A DNA stretch of 14,977 nucleotides from Heritagella sp051881655 (lineage in GTDB: Bacteria > Bacillota > Clostridia > Oscillospirales > Acutalibacteraceae): positions 1-14,977 of the forward strand of contig JBJEQH010000074.1 of assembly GCA_051881655.1 (NCBI GenBank). The letters run 5' to 3'. The notes below the pieces were generated by a model, which made no database searches, had not been told where the DNA came from, and saw only the letters and a list, made by a program, of their open reading frames with translations. Below are positions 1-5,920 of this stretch, piece after piece (position 1 is the stretch's first letter; the number at the start of each line of letters is the position of its first letter). The position numbers and the translations under genes were made by a program.

Positions 1-72
1 GCTGCTAACCAGATTCGAACTGGTGACCTCATCCTTACCAAGGATGTGCTCTGCCTACTGAGCCATAGCAGC
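1..72 (-). tRNA. tRNA-Thr (anticodon GGT), 3' end cut by window edge
   Basis: Read on the minus strand this folds as a cloverleaf. The acceptor 5' strand GCTGCTA pairs with the 3' strand TAGCAGC. The anticodon stem CATCC/GGATG encloses the loop TTGGTAA, giving anticodon GGT (threonine, ACC/ACT codons). The T-arm contains GGTTCGAATC-like sequence (AGTTCGAAT). The discriminator base and any CCA lie outside the window. It is the last of three tRNAs in one cluster, five bases after tRNA-Asp. Confidence 0.95.
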
Positions 73-77
73 ATAAA

Positions 78-154
78 TGGCGACCCGGAACGGGCTCGAA
101 CCGTCGACCTCTAGCGTGACAGGCTAGCGTTCTAACCAACTGAACTACCGGGCC
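78..154 (-). tRNA. tRNA-Asp (anticodon GTC) with encoded CCA
   Basis: The minus strand gives a full cloverleaf. Acceptor GGCCCGG pairs with CCGGGTC (one G-T pair), followed by discriminator G and an encoded CCA. The anticodon stem CTAGC/GCTAG holds the loop CTGTCAC, so the anticodon is GTC (aspartate). The T-loop GTTCGAG is canonical, and the G discriminator is the known identity base of tRNA-Asp. It sits three bases after tRNA-Trp and is most likely processed from the same precursor. Confidence 0.97.
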
Positions 155-157
155 ATA

Positions 158-233
158 TGGCAGGGGCAGAAGGGCTCGAACCCTCGGCACGCGGTTTTGG
201 AGACCGCTGCTCTACCAACTGAGCTATGCCCCT
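158..233 (-). tRNA. tRNA-Trp (anticodon CCA) with encoded CCA end
   Basis: The minus strand gives acceptor AGGGGCA pairing with TGCCCCT, discriminator G, and an encoded 3' CCA. The anticodon stem GCGGT/ACCGC holds the loop CTCCAAA, giving anticodon CCA (tryptophan, UGG). It is the first gene of the Trp-Asp-Thr cluster and lies about 33 bases downstream of a recognisable sigma-A promoter. Confidence 0.97.
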
Positions 234-266
234 GTATGTTTTGCGATCTCTCACAGCGCGAGTATT

Positions 267-295
267 ATATTACCATTCCACAGGGCGAAAGTCAA
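267..295 (-). promoter_or_regulatory. Sigma-A promoter of the tRNA cluster
   Basis: On the minus strand a -35 box TTGACT (290-295) is followed after 17 bases by TAATAT (267-272). That hexamer overlaps a perfect TATAAT (264-269) that would give a 20-base spacer. Transcription would begin around 255-260, some 25 bases before tRNA-Trp. A strong promoter here fits a stable-RNA operon. Confidence 0.7.
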
Positions 296-358
296 GGGTT
301 TTGACAAATTTTTTTAAAGTTTTTCCTGTGGTCCGGTTTTCCCGACTTTGCCCGCAAG

Positions 359-409
359 AAAAGGAGCCCCGTTTTCCCCCTTTTTCAGGGAAGAGACAGC
401 GCTCCTTTT
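359..409 (-). terminator. Probable compound-hairpin terminator after the small membrane-protein gene
   Basis: A perfect nine-base inverted repeat, AAAAGGAGC (359-367) and GCTCCTTTT (401-409), encloses 33 bases. Within it a second small stem (TTCCC/GGGAA type) can form around 376-392. Read on the minus strand the 3' arm ends in CCTTTTCTTG, a short and imperfect T-run. It lies about 55 bases after the stop of the 84-residue ORF and before the tRNA promoter, where a terminator is expected. The long loop and weak T-run keep confidence moderate. Confidence 0.45.
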
Positions 410-464
410 GGGTCCTTCAGAAAGATAGGTTTTCCCCCCTCTTCTGCGGGTTCAAACGGCCATT

Positions 465-719
465 TCAGCAGCCTTTTCGGTAGAGAAACAGGGCTCCCCC
501 CAAAAATCCCCCCAGAAAGGCAGCGCATCCGCCCACATTCAGAGCCAGCGGCAGAACCGGCAGCGAAAACACCAAAGCTAGGACAGAGCCCAGCAGGGCC
601 GCCGCAATCCCCCATAGAACGGTATGGAGGAAGAGAAAACGATAAACAATCCCCCGGTTTCCTTTTGGCTGGGAACCGGCTCCCTTGTGTCCCATGCAGA
701 AATGAAGCAGTTTTTCCAT
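465..719 (-). CDS. Small two-helix membrane protein of unknown function
   Basis: An 84-residue protein that I do not recognise. The first 24 residues are polar with a cationic stretch (HKG, KGNR). Two hydrophobic segments follow at about 28-51 and 56-80. The second is glycine-rich (GGCAAFLGGFLGGAL) and ends in a short basic tail, RKGC. The segment vaguely recalls the small Firmicute membrane family TIGR04086, but that family has four helices, so I do not assign it. The ATG has a strong Shine-Dalgarno, AAGGGGGA, seven bases upstream. The gene follows the sensor kinase gene by 68 bases, and that gap holds a promoter with Pho-box-like repeats. A role in phosphate stress or in modulating the adjacent kinase is inference only. 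That it is a gene rests on the Shine-Dalgarno, promoter, coherent helices and lack of a competing ORF. Confidence 0.7.
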   Translation of the reverse strand: MEKLLHFCMGHKGAGSQPKGNRGIVYRFLFLHTVLWGIAAALLGSVLALVFSLPVLPLALNVGGCAAFLGGFLGGALFLYRKGC

Positions 720-722
720 ACG

Positions 723-742
723 ATTTCCCCCTTACGGGAAAT
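723..742 (-). promoter_or_regulatory. Hairpin covering the Shine-Dalgarno of the small membrane-protein gene
   Basis: On the minus strand ATTTCCC (736-742) can pair perfectly with GGGAAAT (723-729) across a six-base loop. The Shine-Dalgarno AAGGGGGA (726-733) lies in the loop and 3' arm, and the start codon follows four bases after the stem. The promoter just upstream should start transcription near 734-737, so its transcripts would lack most of the 5' arm. Transcripts reading through from the kinase gene would carry the whole hairpin. The pairing is visible; the regulatory effect is inferred. Confidence 0.4.
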
Positions 743-798
743 AGTATGCCAAAGAGACGTAAAGCGCCGCTGTGTTTTTATGTAAATTCAGGGTAAAA
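743..798 (-). promoter_or_regulatory. Pho-box-like promoter of the small membrane-protein gene
   Basis: Minus strand: TTTTACC (792-798), four bases, ATTTACA (781-787), then CTTTACG (758-764), exactly nine bases, then CATACT (743-748), overlapping TACTAT (741-746). The first two repeats are 11 bases apart and the third is 23 further on. The promoter before the cotransporter gene has the same layout, with TTTTACC and TTTTACA 11 bases apart. In Bacillus subtilis, PhoP binds TTAACA-like repeats at this period just upstream of the -10. The first repeat overlaps the kinase stop codon (788-790). Confidence 0.55.
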
Positions 799-2125
799 AT
801 TTGGAAAAACGCACGGTGATACAGGTGCCCCTTCCCGGTTCGCTGTCCAGGGACAGCTCCGCCTGGTGCTGCTCGACAATGTGGCGCACAATGGCAAGCC
901 CCAGCCCCGTGCCGCCGGTCGCCTTTGACCGGCTTTTATCCACCCGGTAAAAGCGCTCGAAAATGCGCTCCCGGTGCTCCGGCGGGATCCCAATGCCGGT
1001 ATCCCGTACCCGCAAAACGGCCTTATCCTTTTCGTAGAAGGTACTGATATACACACTGCCGCCCGGAACATTGTAGCGGATGGCATTGTCACACAAATTG
1101 TAGCACAACTCTTCCAGCATCCCGCGGTCGGCGCGAATCACCGCTTTATTATTCTCCAGCACAATTTTCACCCGGTTGTTCTCCGCCAGCAGTTTCAGGG
1201 ATTCGGCGGTGCGGGCCGTCACTTCGCTCAGATCCATGACCTCCGGGTGCATGACGGGCACCGGGGAATCCAGCTGGGACAGGCGCAGAATGTCGTTAAT
1301 CAGGTTGAGCAGGCGCTTGGCATTGCGCCGGATTTCACCGGCAAACCGCGGGATATCCTGCGGGGCCGCCATTCCGCTCTCCATCAGCTCGGCATATCCG
1401 GAAATCGAGGTCAGCGGGGTTTTCAGTTCATGGGAGACATTGGCCGTAAATTCCGCCCGCATATCGGCGCTCTTCATAATCTCGGCGTGCTGCGAGCGGA
1501 TGGTCTCCATAAACGGGCGCAGCTCCGGGTAGATCGGTTTTTGCCCCGGGTCATCCAAATGCTCGGCCATCACTTCGATGGGATGCAGCAGCCGGCGGGT
1601 CAGCAGCCGGGACAGCATCAGGCAGAAAACCATCAGAAGAACCAGCACCAGCAACACCACCGGTATGGCGCGGGCAAACAGGCTCCAGATACTGTCGGTT
1701 TCCCGGGCAACGCGCACCACGCTCCCGTCCTTCAGGGCGACCGCCACATAATAAGTACTGCGGGAGAGGGTGGTCGAAAGGCGCACGTCCTCCCCTTCCC
1801 CTTCCTGAAAGGCCTTCTCCACTTCCGGGCGCCCCGCGTGATTCTCCATCTGGGCGGCATCCACATCGTTGTCATAAAGGACGGTTCCGTCCGCCGAAAT
1901 AATGGTCAGACGCAGCTCTTTATCCTCGATCCCGCTTTTCTGAAAGGTCTGCTGGGCCTTTTCCTCGTTTTCACAGGTATCCTGCAGGAGAAAGGCATAG
2001 GTGCGCAGATCATCCATCACCTGCTGCCCGAACAGCTCGTGAAAAACAAAAACCAGCAAAATCAGGGTTGACACAATTGCCAACCCTGCCACTGCCATAA
2101 AAAAACCGTTAATCTTGCGCTTCAT
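788..2125 (-). CDS. phoR: PhoR-type membrane sensor histidine kinase
   Basis: Senses a signal outside the membrane and phosphorylates the adjacent response regulator. Numbering is from the upstream ATG at 2131. A first helix spans about 10-31, an extracytoplasmic sensor region about 32-150, a second helix about 153-177, and a short HAMP-like linker follows. The DHp box FTANVSHELKTPL carries the phospho-accepting His234. The N-box LCYNLCDNAIRYN, D-box DTGIGIPPEHRERIFERFYR and G-box GGTGLGLAIV are all intact. No PAS domain is evident, unlike E. coli PhoR. Two in-frame ATGs occur at 2131 and 2125; I chose 2125 because GGAAAG then lies at normal Shine-Dalgarno distance. The start overlaps the end of the regulator gene, implying translational coupling. 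A phosphate role is inferred from the neighbouring cotransporter and Pho-like repeats; by sequence alone this is a generic PhoR/WalK-like kinase. Confidence 0.88.
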   Translation of the reverse strand: MKRKINGFFMAVAGLAIVSTLILLVFVFHELFGQQVMDDLRTYAFLLQDTCENEEKAQQTFQKSGIEDKELRLTIISADGTVLYDNDVDAAQMENHAGRPEVEKAFQEGEGEDVRLSTTLSRSTYYVAVALKDGSVVRVARETDSIWSLFARAIPVVLLVLVLLMVFCLMLSRLLTRRLLHPIEVMAEHLDDPGQKPIYPELRPFMETIRSQHAEIMKSADMRAEFTANVSHELKTPLTSISGYAELMESGMAAPQDIPRFAGEIRRNAKRLLNLINDILRLSQLDSPVPVMHPEVMDLSEVTARTAESLKLLAENNRVKIVLENNKAVIRADRGMLEELCYNLCDNAIRYNVPGGSVYISTFYEKDKAVLRVRDTGIGIPPEHRERIFERFYRVDKSRSKATGGTGLGLAIVRHIVEQHQAELSLDSEPGRGTCITVRFSKFLP

Positions 2126-2801
2126 CGTCATCTTTCCATTCTGCCATATAGCCTACATTCCGCACGGTGCGGATAATTTTTCCCGCTTCGCCCAGTTTCT
2201 GGCGCAGGGATTTGATATGCATATCAATCGTGCGGGATTCCCCCTCAAAATTCTCTTTCCACACGCGCTCCATAATGGTGTCCCGGGGCACCACGATCCC
2301 GTGGTTGCGCATCAGCAGCGACAAAAGCTCGAACTCCTTGTATGTCAGTTCCACCGGGGAAGCGTTCACCAGCACCAGCCGGCGCGCCGTATCCAGATGC
2401 ACGGGCCCCAGGGTCAGCGCCCCGGTTTCCGGTTCCCCGGCCCGGCGGATCAGCGCCTTGACCCGGGCAATCAGCTCCATCACGCCAAAGGGCTTGGTCA
2501 GATAATCATCCGCGCCGGTATCCAGCCCCTTTACTTTGTCCATCTCGGTGGTTTTGGCCGTTACCAGCAGGATGGGGACCCGCTTGGTATCGGAACGGCT
2601 GCGCAGTTTTTTCAAAATGCTCAGCCCGTCCTCATCCGGCAGCATCACATCCAGAATAACCAGATCCGGGCGGCGCTCCGCAATCGCGGTATAAAACTCC
2701 CGGGCCGTATCAAACACACTGACCGAATACCCGCTGCTTTTCAGGGCGTATCCCTCAATTTCGCTGATGTTCGGATCATCCTCTACAATTGTGATCCACA
2801 T
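2109..2801 (-). CDS. phoP: OmpR/PhoB-family response regulator, probable phosphate regulator
   Basis: A 230-residue cytoplasmic transcription factor activated by phosphorylation. The receiver domain spans about 1-118, with acidic pocket E7/D8/D9, phospho-acceptor Asp51 (in VILDVMLPDEDG), Thr81 and Lys103 (LTKPF). A winged-helix DNA-binding domain follows at about 127-222, with TYKEFELLSLLM and the recognition-helix region TIDMHIKSLRQKLG, then the RNVGY wing. The ATG at 2801 is 24 bases after the cotransporter stop, and its Shine-Dalgarno (AAGGAAGAA) is rather distant. The 3' end overlaps the kinase start. It is probably co-transcribed with the cotransporter and the kinase. PhoP-type specificity is inferred from context and from the 11-base TTTTAC-type repeats at the two promoters of this module; no other regulator is visible here to bind them. 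Confidence 0.9.
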   Translation of the reverse strand: MWITIVEDDPNISEIEGYALKSSGYSVSVFDTAREFYTAIAERRPDLVILDVMLPDEDGLSILKKLRSRSDTKRVPILLVTAKTTEMDKVKGLDTGADDYLTKPFGVMELIARVKALIRRAGEPETGALTLGPVHLDTARRLVLVNASPVELTYKEFELLSLLMRNHGIVVPRDTIMERVWKENFEGESRTIDMHIKSLRQKLGEAGKIIRTVRNVGYMAEWKDDDEAQD

Positions 2802-2825
2802 AATAACCGGTTCTTCCTTTCTTCC

Positions 2826-4529
2826 TTATGAAATGACAGCGGTATGTGCACCGGGAAGGCGGTGCTCACCCAGATCTCTCTCGTAAATTTCAAACTGACA
2901 ATTGATTACATTCACGCAGTGATCCGCGGTCCGGCGCAGGTTGGTACACACATCCGTGAGGATAAATCCCATCTCGATGGTGCACTCCCCATTTTTCAGC
3001 CGTTCAATATGATTGGAACGCGCCTCTTCGCACAGCCGTGTCACACGAACCCGGCACAGATTCAGCTCCTGCGCTTCCTCCAGATTTTTTCCCTTCATTT
3101 CGTTGACCAGGCCATCTGCCAGATGCTGTACCTCTTTCATCAGGTTCAGCACTTCCTGTTTGGCAAAATCCGAAAAATGAATCTGCTTTTCATGCATTTC
3201 CGTTGCCGAGGCGGCCAGCGCTTTGGCGTAATCCGTAATCCGCTCAAAGTCGCCGATATCGTGCAGCAGCACCGAAACCCGGCGGCTGGCCTCTTCCGAC
3301 AGGGGCATGCGCGACAGCTGAACCAGATAGGAACCCAGGCGATCCTCAAAGTGATCCGCCTTTGTCTCCATCAAATCCACCTGTTCCGCTTCCCCGGCAT
3401 TATAATGGTCAAACAGGGAAAAGCTCTTTTCCAGGGCCGTGCGGGTCAAATCCGCCATGCGGTACACGGCCTTTTCGCTCTGCTCCAGAGCCAGAGCCGG
3501 TTTGTCCAGAAAACGCACATCCAGCTCGCGCAGGTCGCTCAGCGAATCCTCGGACGCATGATCCGGAACAGTCAGGCAGGCCAGCTTCTCCAGCAGGCGG
3601 TTGAACGGCAGCAGCAGGAGCGTCGATACCACGTTGAAAATACTGTGGATAATGGCAATGCCCACTTCCCCGGCCTGCTCCTCAAAGAAGGCGAAGGGGA
3701 AAAACGCATGGGCGGTATAGATGGCGACCATAAAGACCACCGTGCCGATCAGGTTAAAATACAAGTGCACAAAGGCCGCACGGCGGGCGTTTTTGCTGGC
3801 GCCCACGGCCGAGAGCAGCGCCGTTACGCAGGTGCCGATATTCTGCCCCATGATAATGGGCAGCGCCGTTCCATAGGTGATCGCCCCCGTGGAACAGAGG
3901 GCCTGCAGAATGCCGATGGAGGCCGAGGACGACTGGATAATCGCGGTGAGCAGCGTGCCGGCCAGAACCCCCAGGAAGGGATTGCTGAACAGCGTGAGCA
4001 TATTGGTGAACTCGGGCACATCCTTGAGCGGTTCCACGGCGCCGCTCATGGTGCTCATACCGGTCATCAAAACGGCAAAGCCGACCAGAATCATGCCAAC
4101 ATGATGCCGTTTTTCCCTCTTGGAGAACATAATCAGTACCACGCCGATCACCGCCAGAACCGGCGAGAACGAGGTGGGCTTGCACAGGGTTAAAAAGAGA
4201 TTGTCCCCTTCGATGCCGGTCAAACTCAGAATCCAGGAGGTCATGGTCGTGCCGATATTGGCGCCCATAATCACTCCCACAGCCTGACGCAGCTGCATAA
4301 TGCCCGAGTTGACAAAGCCCACCACCATCACCGTGGTAGCCGAAGAGGACTGGATAATCGCGGTAACACCGGCGCCCAGCAGAACGCCGCGGATCGGGGT
4401 GCTGGTCAGTTTGGCGAGAATTTTTTCCAGCTTGCCGCCGGAAACCGCCGTAAGACCCTTCCCCATTTCATTCATGCCGAACAAAAACAGGGCCAAACCC
4501 AATAAAAAGGATAAAACATTTTGAATCAT
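2826..4529 (-). CDS. nptA: Na+/phosphate cotransporter with C-terminal PhoU-like domain
   Basis: A 567-residue inner-membrane protein of the Na/Pi cotransporter (SLC34-like, NptA/YjbB) family, expected to move inorganic phosphate with sodium. The inverted-repeat architecture is clear. QSSSATT (60-66) with GANIGTT (89-95) forms the first half, and QSSSASI (199-205) with GQNIGTC (228-234) the second. Hydrophobic helices run to about residue 310. Residues about 345-555 form a soluble helical PhoU-like domain with ERITDYA and LRRTADHCVN motifs. The ATG at 4529 is preceded by only a weak GAGAGA-type Shine-Dalgarno. The gene heads a probable operon with the regulator and kinase, 24 bases from the next ORF. 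It has its own promoter with Pho-like repeats. YjbB in E. coli is reported to promote phosphate export, so the transport direction cannot be settled from sequence. Confidence 0.93.
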   Translation of the reverse strand: MIQNVLSFLLGLALFLFGMNEMGKGLTAVSGGKLEKILAKLTSTPIRGVLLGAGVTAIIQSSSATTVMVVGFVNSGIMQLRQAVGVIMGANIGTTMTSWILSLTGIEGDNLFLTLCKPTSFSPVLAVIGVVLIMFSKREKRHHVGMILVGFAVLMTGMSTMSGAVEPLKDVPEFTNMLTLFSNPFLGVLAGTLLTAIIQSSSASIGILQALCSTGAITYGTALPIIMGQNIGTCVTALLSAVGASKNARRAAFVHLYFNLIGTVVFMVAIYTAHAFFPFAFFEEQAGEVGIAIIHSIFNVVSTLLLLPFNRLLEKLACLTVPDHASEDSLSDLRELDVRFLDKPALALEQSEKAVYRMADLTRTALEKSFSLFDHYNAGEAEQVDLMETKADHFEDRLGSYLVQLSRMPLSEEASRRVSVLLHDIGDFERITDYAKALAASATEMHEKQIHFSDFAKQEVLNLMKEVQHLADGLVNEMKGKNLEEAQELNLCRVRVTRLCEEARSNHIERLKNGECTIEMGFILTDVCTNLRRTADHCVNVINCQFEIYERDLGEHRLPGAHTAVIS

Positions 4530-4551
4530 CGTTCTCTCTCACACTCTCTTT

Positions 4552-4570
4552 CGCCGTCAGTATAACGGCG
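4552..4570 (-). repeat. Perfect inverted repeat flanking the nptA -10 box
   Basis: CGCCGT (4552-4557) and ACGGCG (4565-4570) are perfect six-base inverted arms around the seven bases that hold the -10 hexamer. It could be an operator for a second regulator or a chance palindrome in GC-rich sequence. No such palindrome flanks the related promoter at 743-748. Confidence 0.35.
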
Positions 4571-4613
4571 GACTGTAAAGCGAATCGATATCTCATGTAA
4601 AATTCAGGTAAAA
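4559..4613 (-). promoter_or_regulatory. Pho-box-like promoter of the nptA-phoPR operon
   Basis: On the minus strand four seven-base units follow each other with exact four-base spacers: TTTTACC (4607-4613), TTTTACA (4596-4602), a degenerate ATATCGA (4585-4591) and CTTTACA (4574-4580). Nine bases later comes a -10 box, TATACT (4559-4564). No -35 hexamer stands at the right spacing, as is usual for activator-dependent promoters. The repeats would occupy roughly -22 to -61, the position known for PhoP core boxes in Bacillus subtilis. Start to ATG is about 23 bases. Confidence 0.6.
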
Positions 4614-4698
4614 TTTCCACAGAGAAGCGTATCCTTTTTATTTTTCCCTTTTCCCGCGGTTTTACACGCCCTTTTCCGGCTCCTTTCACCGGATTCTC

Positions 4699-4738
4699 AA
4701 AAATCCCCTCTGCCGAATGCTCAGACAGAGGGGATTTT
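4699..4738 (-). terminator. Intrinsic terminator of pfkA
   Basis: A perfect 13-base stem, AAAATCCCCTCTG (4700-4712) and CAGAGGGGATTTT (4726-4738), encloses a 13-base loop. On the minus strand the 3' arm runs into five T residues (4699-4703). It lies about 40 bases after the pfkA stop and before the nptA promoter. The symmetric A/T flanks mean it could work in both directions. Confidence 0.92.
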
Positions 4739-4778
4739 CCGCTATAAATTTATGCCGGATGGATGGCCCGCAAGCCGG

Positions 4779-5759
4779 TCAGATGGAAATACGCATGGCA
4801 TCGTTATACAGCTTATAGTCAAACGTGCGCGGCATCTCCAGGGCCTCGGTGATGTCGTAATCCGTAATCTGGCCCTTCTGCATCACGACGACGCGGTTGC
4901 TCTTCCCTTCCAGCAGCAGATCCACCGCATGGCAGCCCATCTGGCTGGCCACCACACGGTCGCGCAGGGTCGGCCGGCCGCCGCGCTGCACATGACCCAG
5001 AACCGTTGCGCGGGTTTCCACGCCCGTTTCCTCTTCGATGCGCTTGGCCATATCATTTACGTCATTGCCGGCAATGCTGGAGCATCCCTCGGCCACCACG
5101 ATGATAAAGTGCTGGCGCCCGGTGCTCTGGGTACGGCGGATCCGCTCGATTACGTCCTTTTCAAAATCAAACGGAACTTCCGGCACCAGGATGGCGGTTG
5201 CCCCTACGGCAATACCGGTATTCAGAGCGATGTCCCCGCAACGGCGGCCCATCACTTCCACCACGCTGCACCGGTTGTGGGAAGCAGATGTATCGCGAAG
5301 CCGGTCCACCATCTCCATGGCGGTATTCATCGCGGTATCATAGCCCACGGTATACTCCGAACTGGCGATATCGTTATCAATGGTTCCGGGAATGGCAATA
5401 CAGGGAATGCCGGCACCGGTCAGATCGCGGGCACCGCGGAAAGAACCGTCGCCGCCAACCACGACAACCCCGTCAATTCCCATTTCGCGGCACTTGTCCG
5501 CCGCCTGCTTAACGCCCTCGGGGGAATTATACTTCGGGCTGCGTGCCGTATACAAAATCGTACCGCCGCGATGGATTACATCCGTTACCGAACGAAGGTT
5601 CATCGGCACAATATCACCCGTCAGAAGACCATTGTACCCCTTGCGGATACCAAAAACCTCCAGCCCGGCCGAAATACCGGCGCGAACCACTGCACGCACC
5701 ACCGCATTCATTCCGGGGGCATCCCCGCCGCTGGTAAGAACTGCAATCTTTTTGCTCAT
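4779..5759 (-). CDS. pfkA: ATP-dependent 6-phosphofructokinase
   Basis: Phosphorylates fructose 6-phosphate to fructose 1,6-bisphosphate, the committed glycolytic step; cytoplasmic tetramer in this family. The 326 residues match the usual bacterial length (about 320). The N-terminal TSGGDAPGMNAVVR is the nucleotide-binding loop. GGDGS (102-106) carries glycine rather than the aspartate of pyrophosphate-dependent enzymes. PGTIDND (124-130) has glycine where those enzymes have lysine, and supplies the catalytic Asp128. MGRRCGDIA and HVQRGGRPT match the substrate-binding segments. The ATG has a consensus AGGAGG ten bases upstream. In many Clostridia this gene follows dnaE, as here, and precedes a pyruvate kinase gene. 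Here no pyk follows; a terminator closes the unit. Its own promoter lies in the 161-base gap after dnaE. Confidence 0.98.
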   Translation of the reverse strand: MSKKIAVLTSGGDAPGMNAVVRAVVRAGISAGLEVFGIRKGYNGLLTGDIVPMNLRSVTDVIHRGGTILYTARSPKYNSPEGVKQAADKCREMGIDGVVVVGGDGSFRGARDLTGAGIPCIAIPGTIDNDIASSEYTVGYDTAMNTAMEMVDRLRDTSASHNRCSVVEVMGRRCGDIALNTGIAVGATAILVPEVPFDFEKDVIERIRRTQSTGRQHFIIVVAEGCSSIAGNDVNDMAKRIEEETGVETRATVLGHVQRGGRPTLRDRVVASQMGCHAVDLLLEGKSNRVVVMQKGQITDYDITEALEMPRTFDYKLYNDAMRISI

Positions 5760-5819
5760 GGGAAGACATCCTCCTACTTGTTATCATAATCCTTTTCAGG
5801 AAAGGTTGCTGTGTATTTT

Positions 5820-5848
5820 ATTATAATAAATGTTTTCACAATAATCAA
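5820..5848 (-). promoter_or_regulatory. Sigma-A promoter of pfkA
   Basis: On the minus strand TTGATT (5843-5848) is followed after exactly 17 bases by a perfect TATAAT (5820-5825), in a locally AT-rich stretch. The start would fall near 5813, leaving a leader of about 53 bases ending in AGGAGG. It separates pfkA expression from the upstream dnaE operon. Confidence 0.85.
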
Positions 5849-5920
5849 GCCATCTTTCCCAATTTCGCCCAAAGAAAGACAAAATCTCCGGGCCAAACGG
5901 AAAAGCCGCCTGCCCCCCGG

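Noticed and set aside
1..233. tRNA cluster as an integration (attachment) site
   Set aside because: No integrase gene, no repeated tRNA 3' end and no composition change nearby within the window.
226..483. Plus-strand ORF of 85 codons starting in the tRNA-Trp gene
   Set aside because: It begins inside a tRNA, crosses the tRNA promoter and the terminator-like repeat, and ends in the small membrane-protein gene. Composition looks random.
385..615. Minus-strand ORF of 76 codons in another frame of the small membrane-protein gene
   Set aside because: No good Shine-Dalgarno. It overlaps the better-supported 84-residue frame and runs into the probable terminator; not a clear frameshift continuation, since its end is not a membrane segment.
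974..2071. Long plus-strand ORF (365 codons) opposite the sensor kinase
   Set aside because: It lies fully antisense to a kinase with all catalytic boxes intact; its translation is rich in His, Gln, Gly and Arg without domains, typical of an antisense shadow in GC-rich DNA.
4530..4698. Riboswitch or structured leader before nptA
   Set aside because: The gap is explained by the promoter with repeats. The leader after the predicted start is only about 23 bases, too short for a riboswitch, and no known aptamer motif was seen.
5880..5920. Possible terminator just after dnaE
   Set aside because: GGGC/GCCC and CGG/CCG segments can form a weak hairpin on the minus strand, but no T-run follows, only AGATTTTG. 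Read-through into pfkA cannot be excluded.
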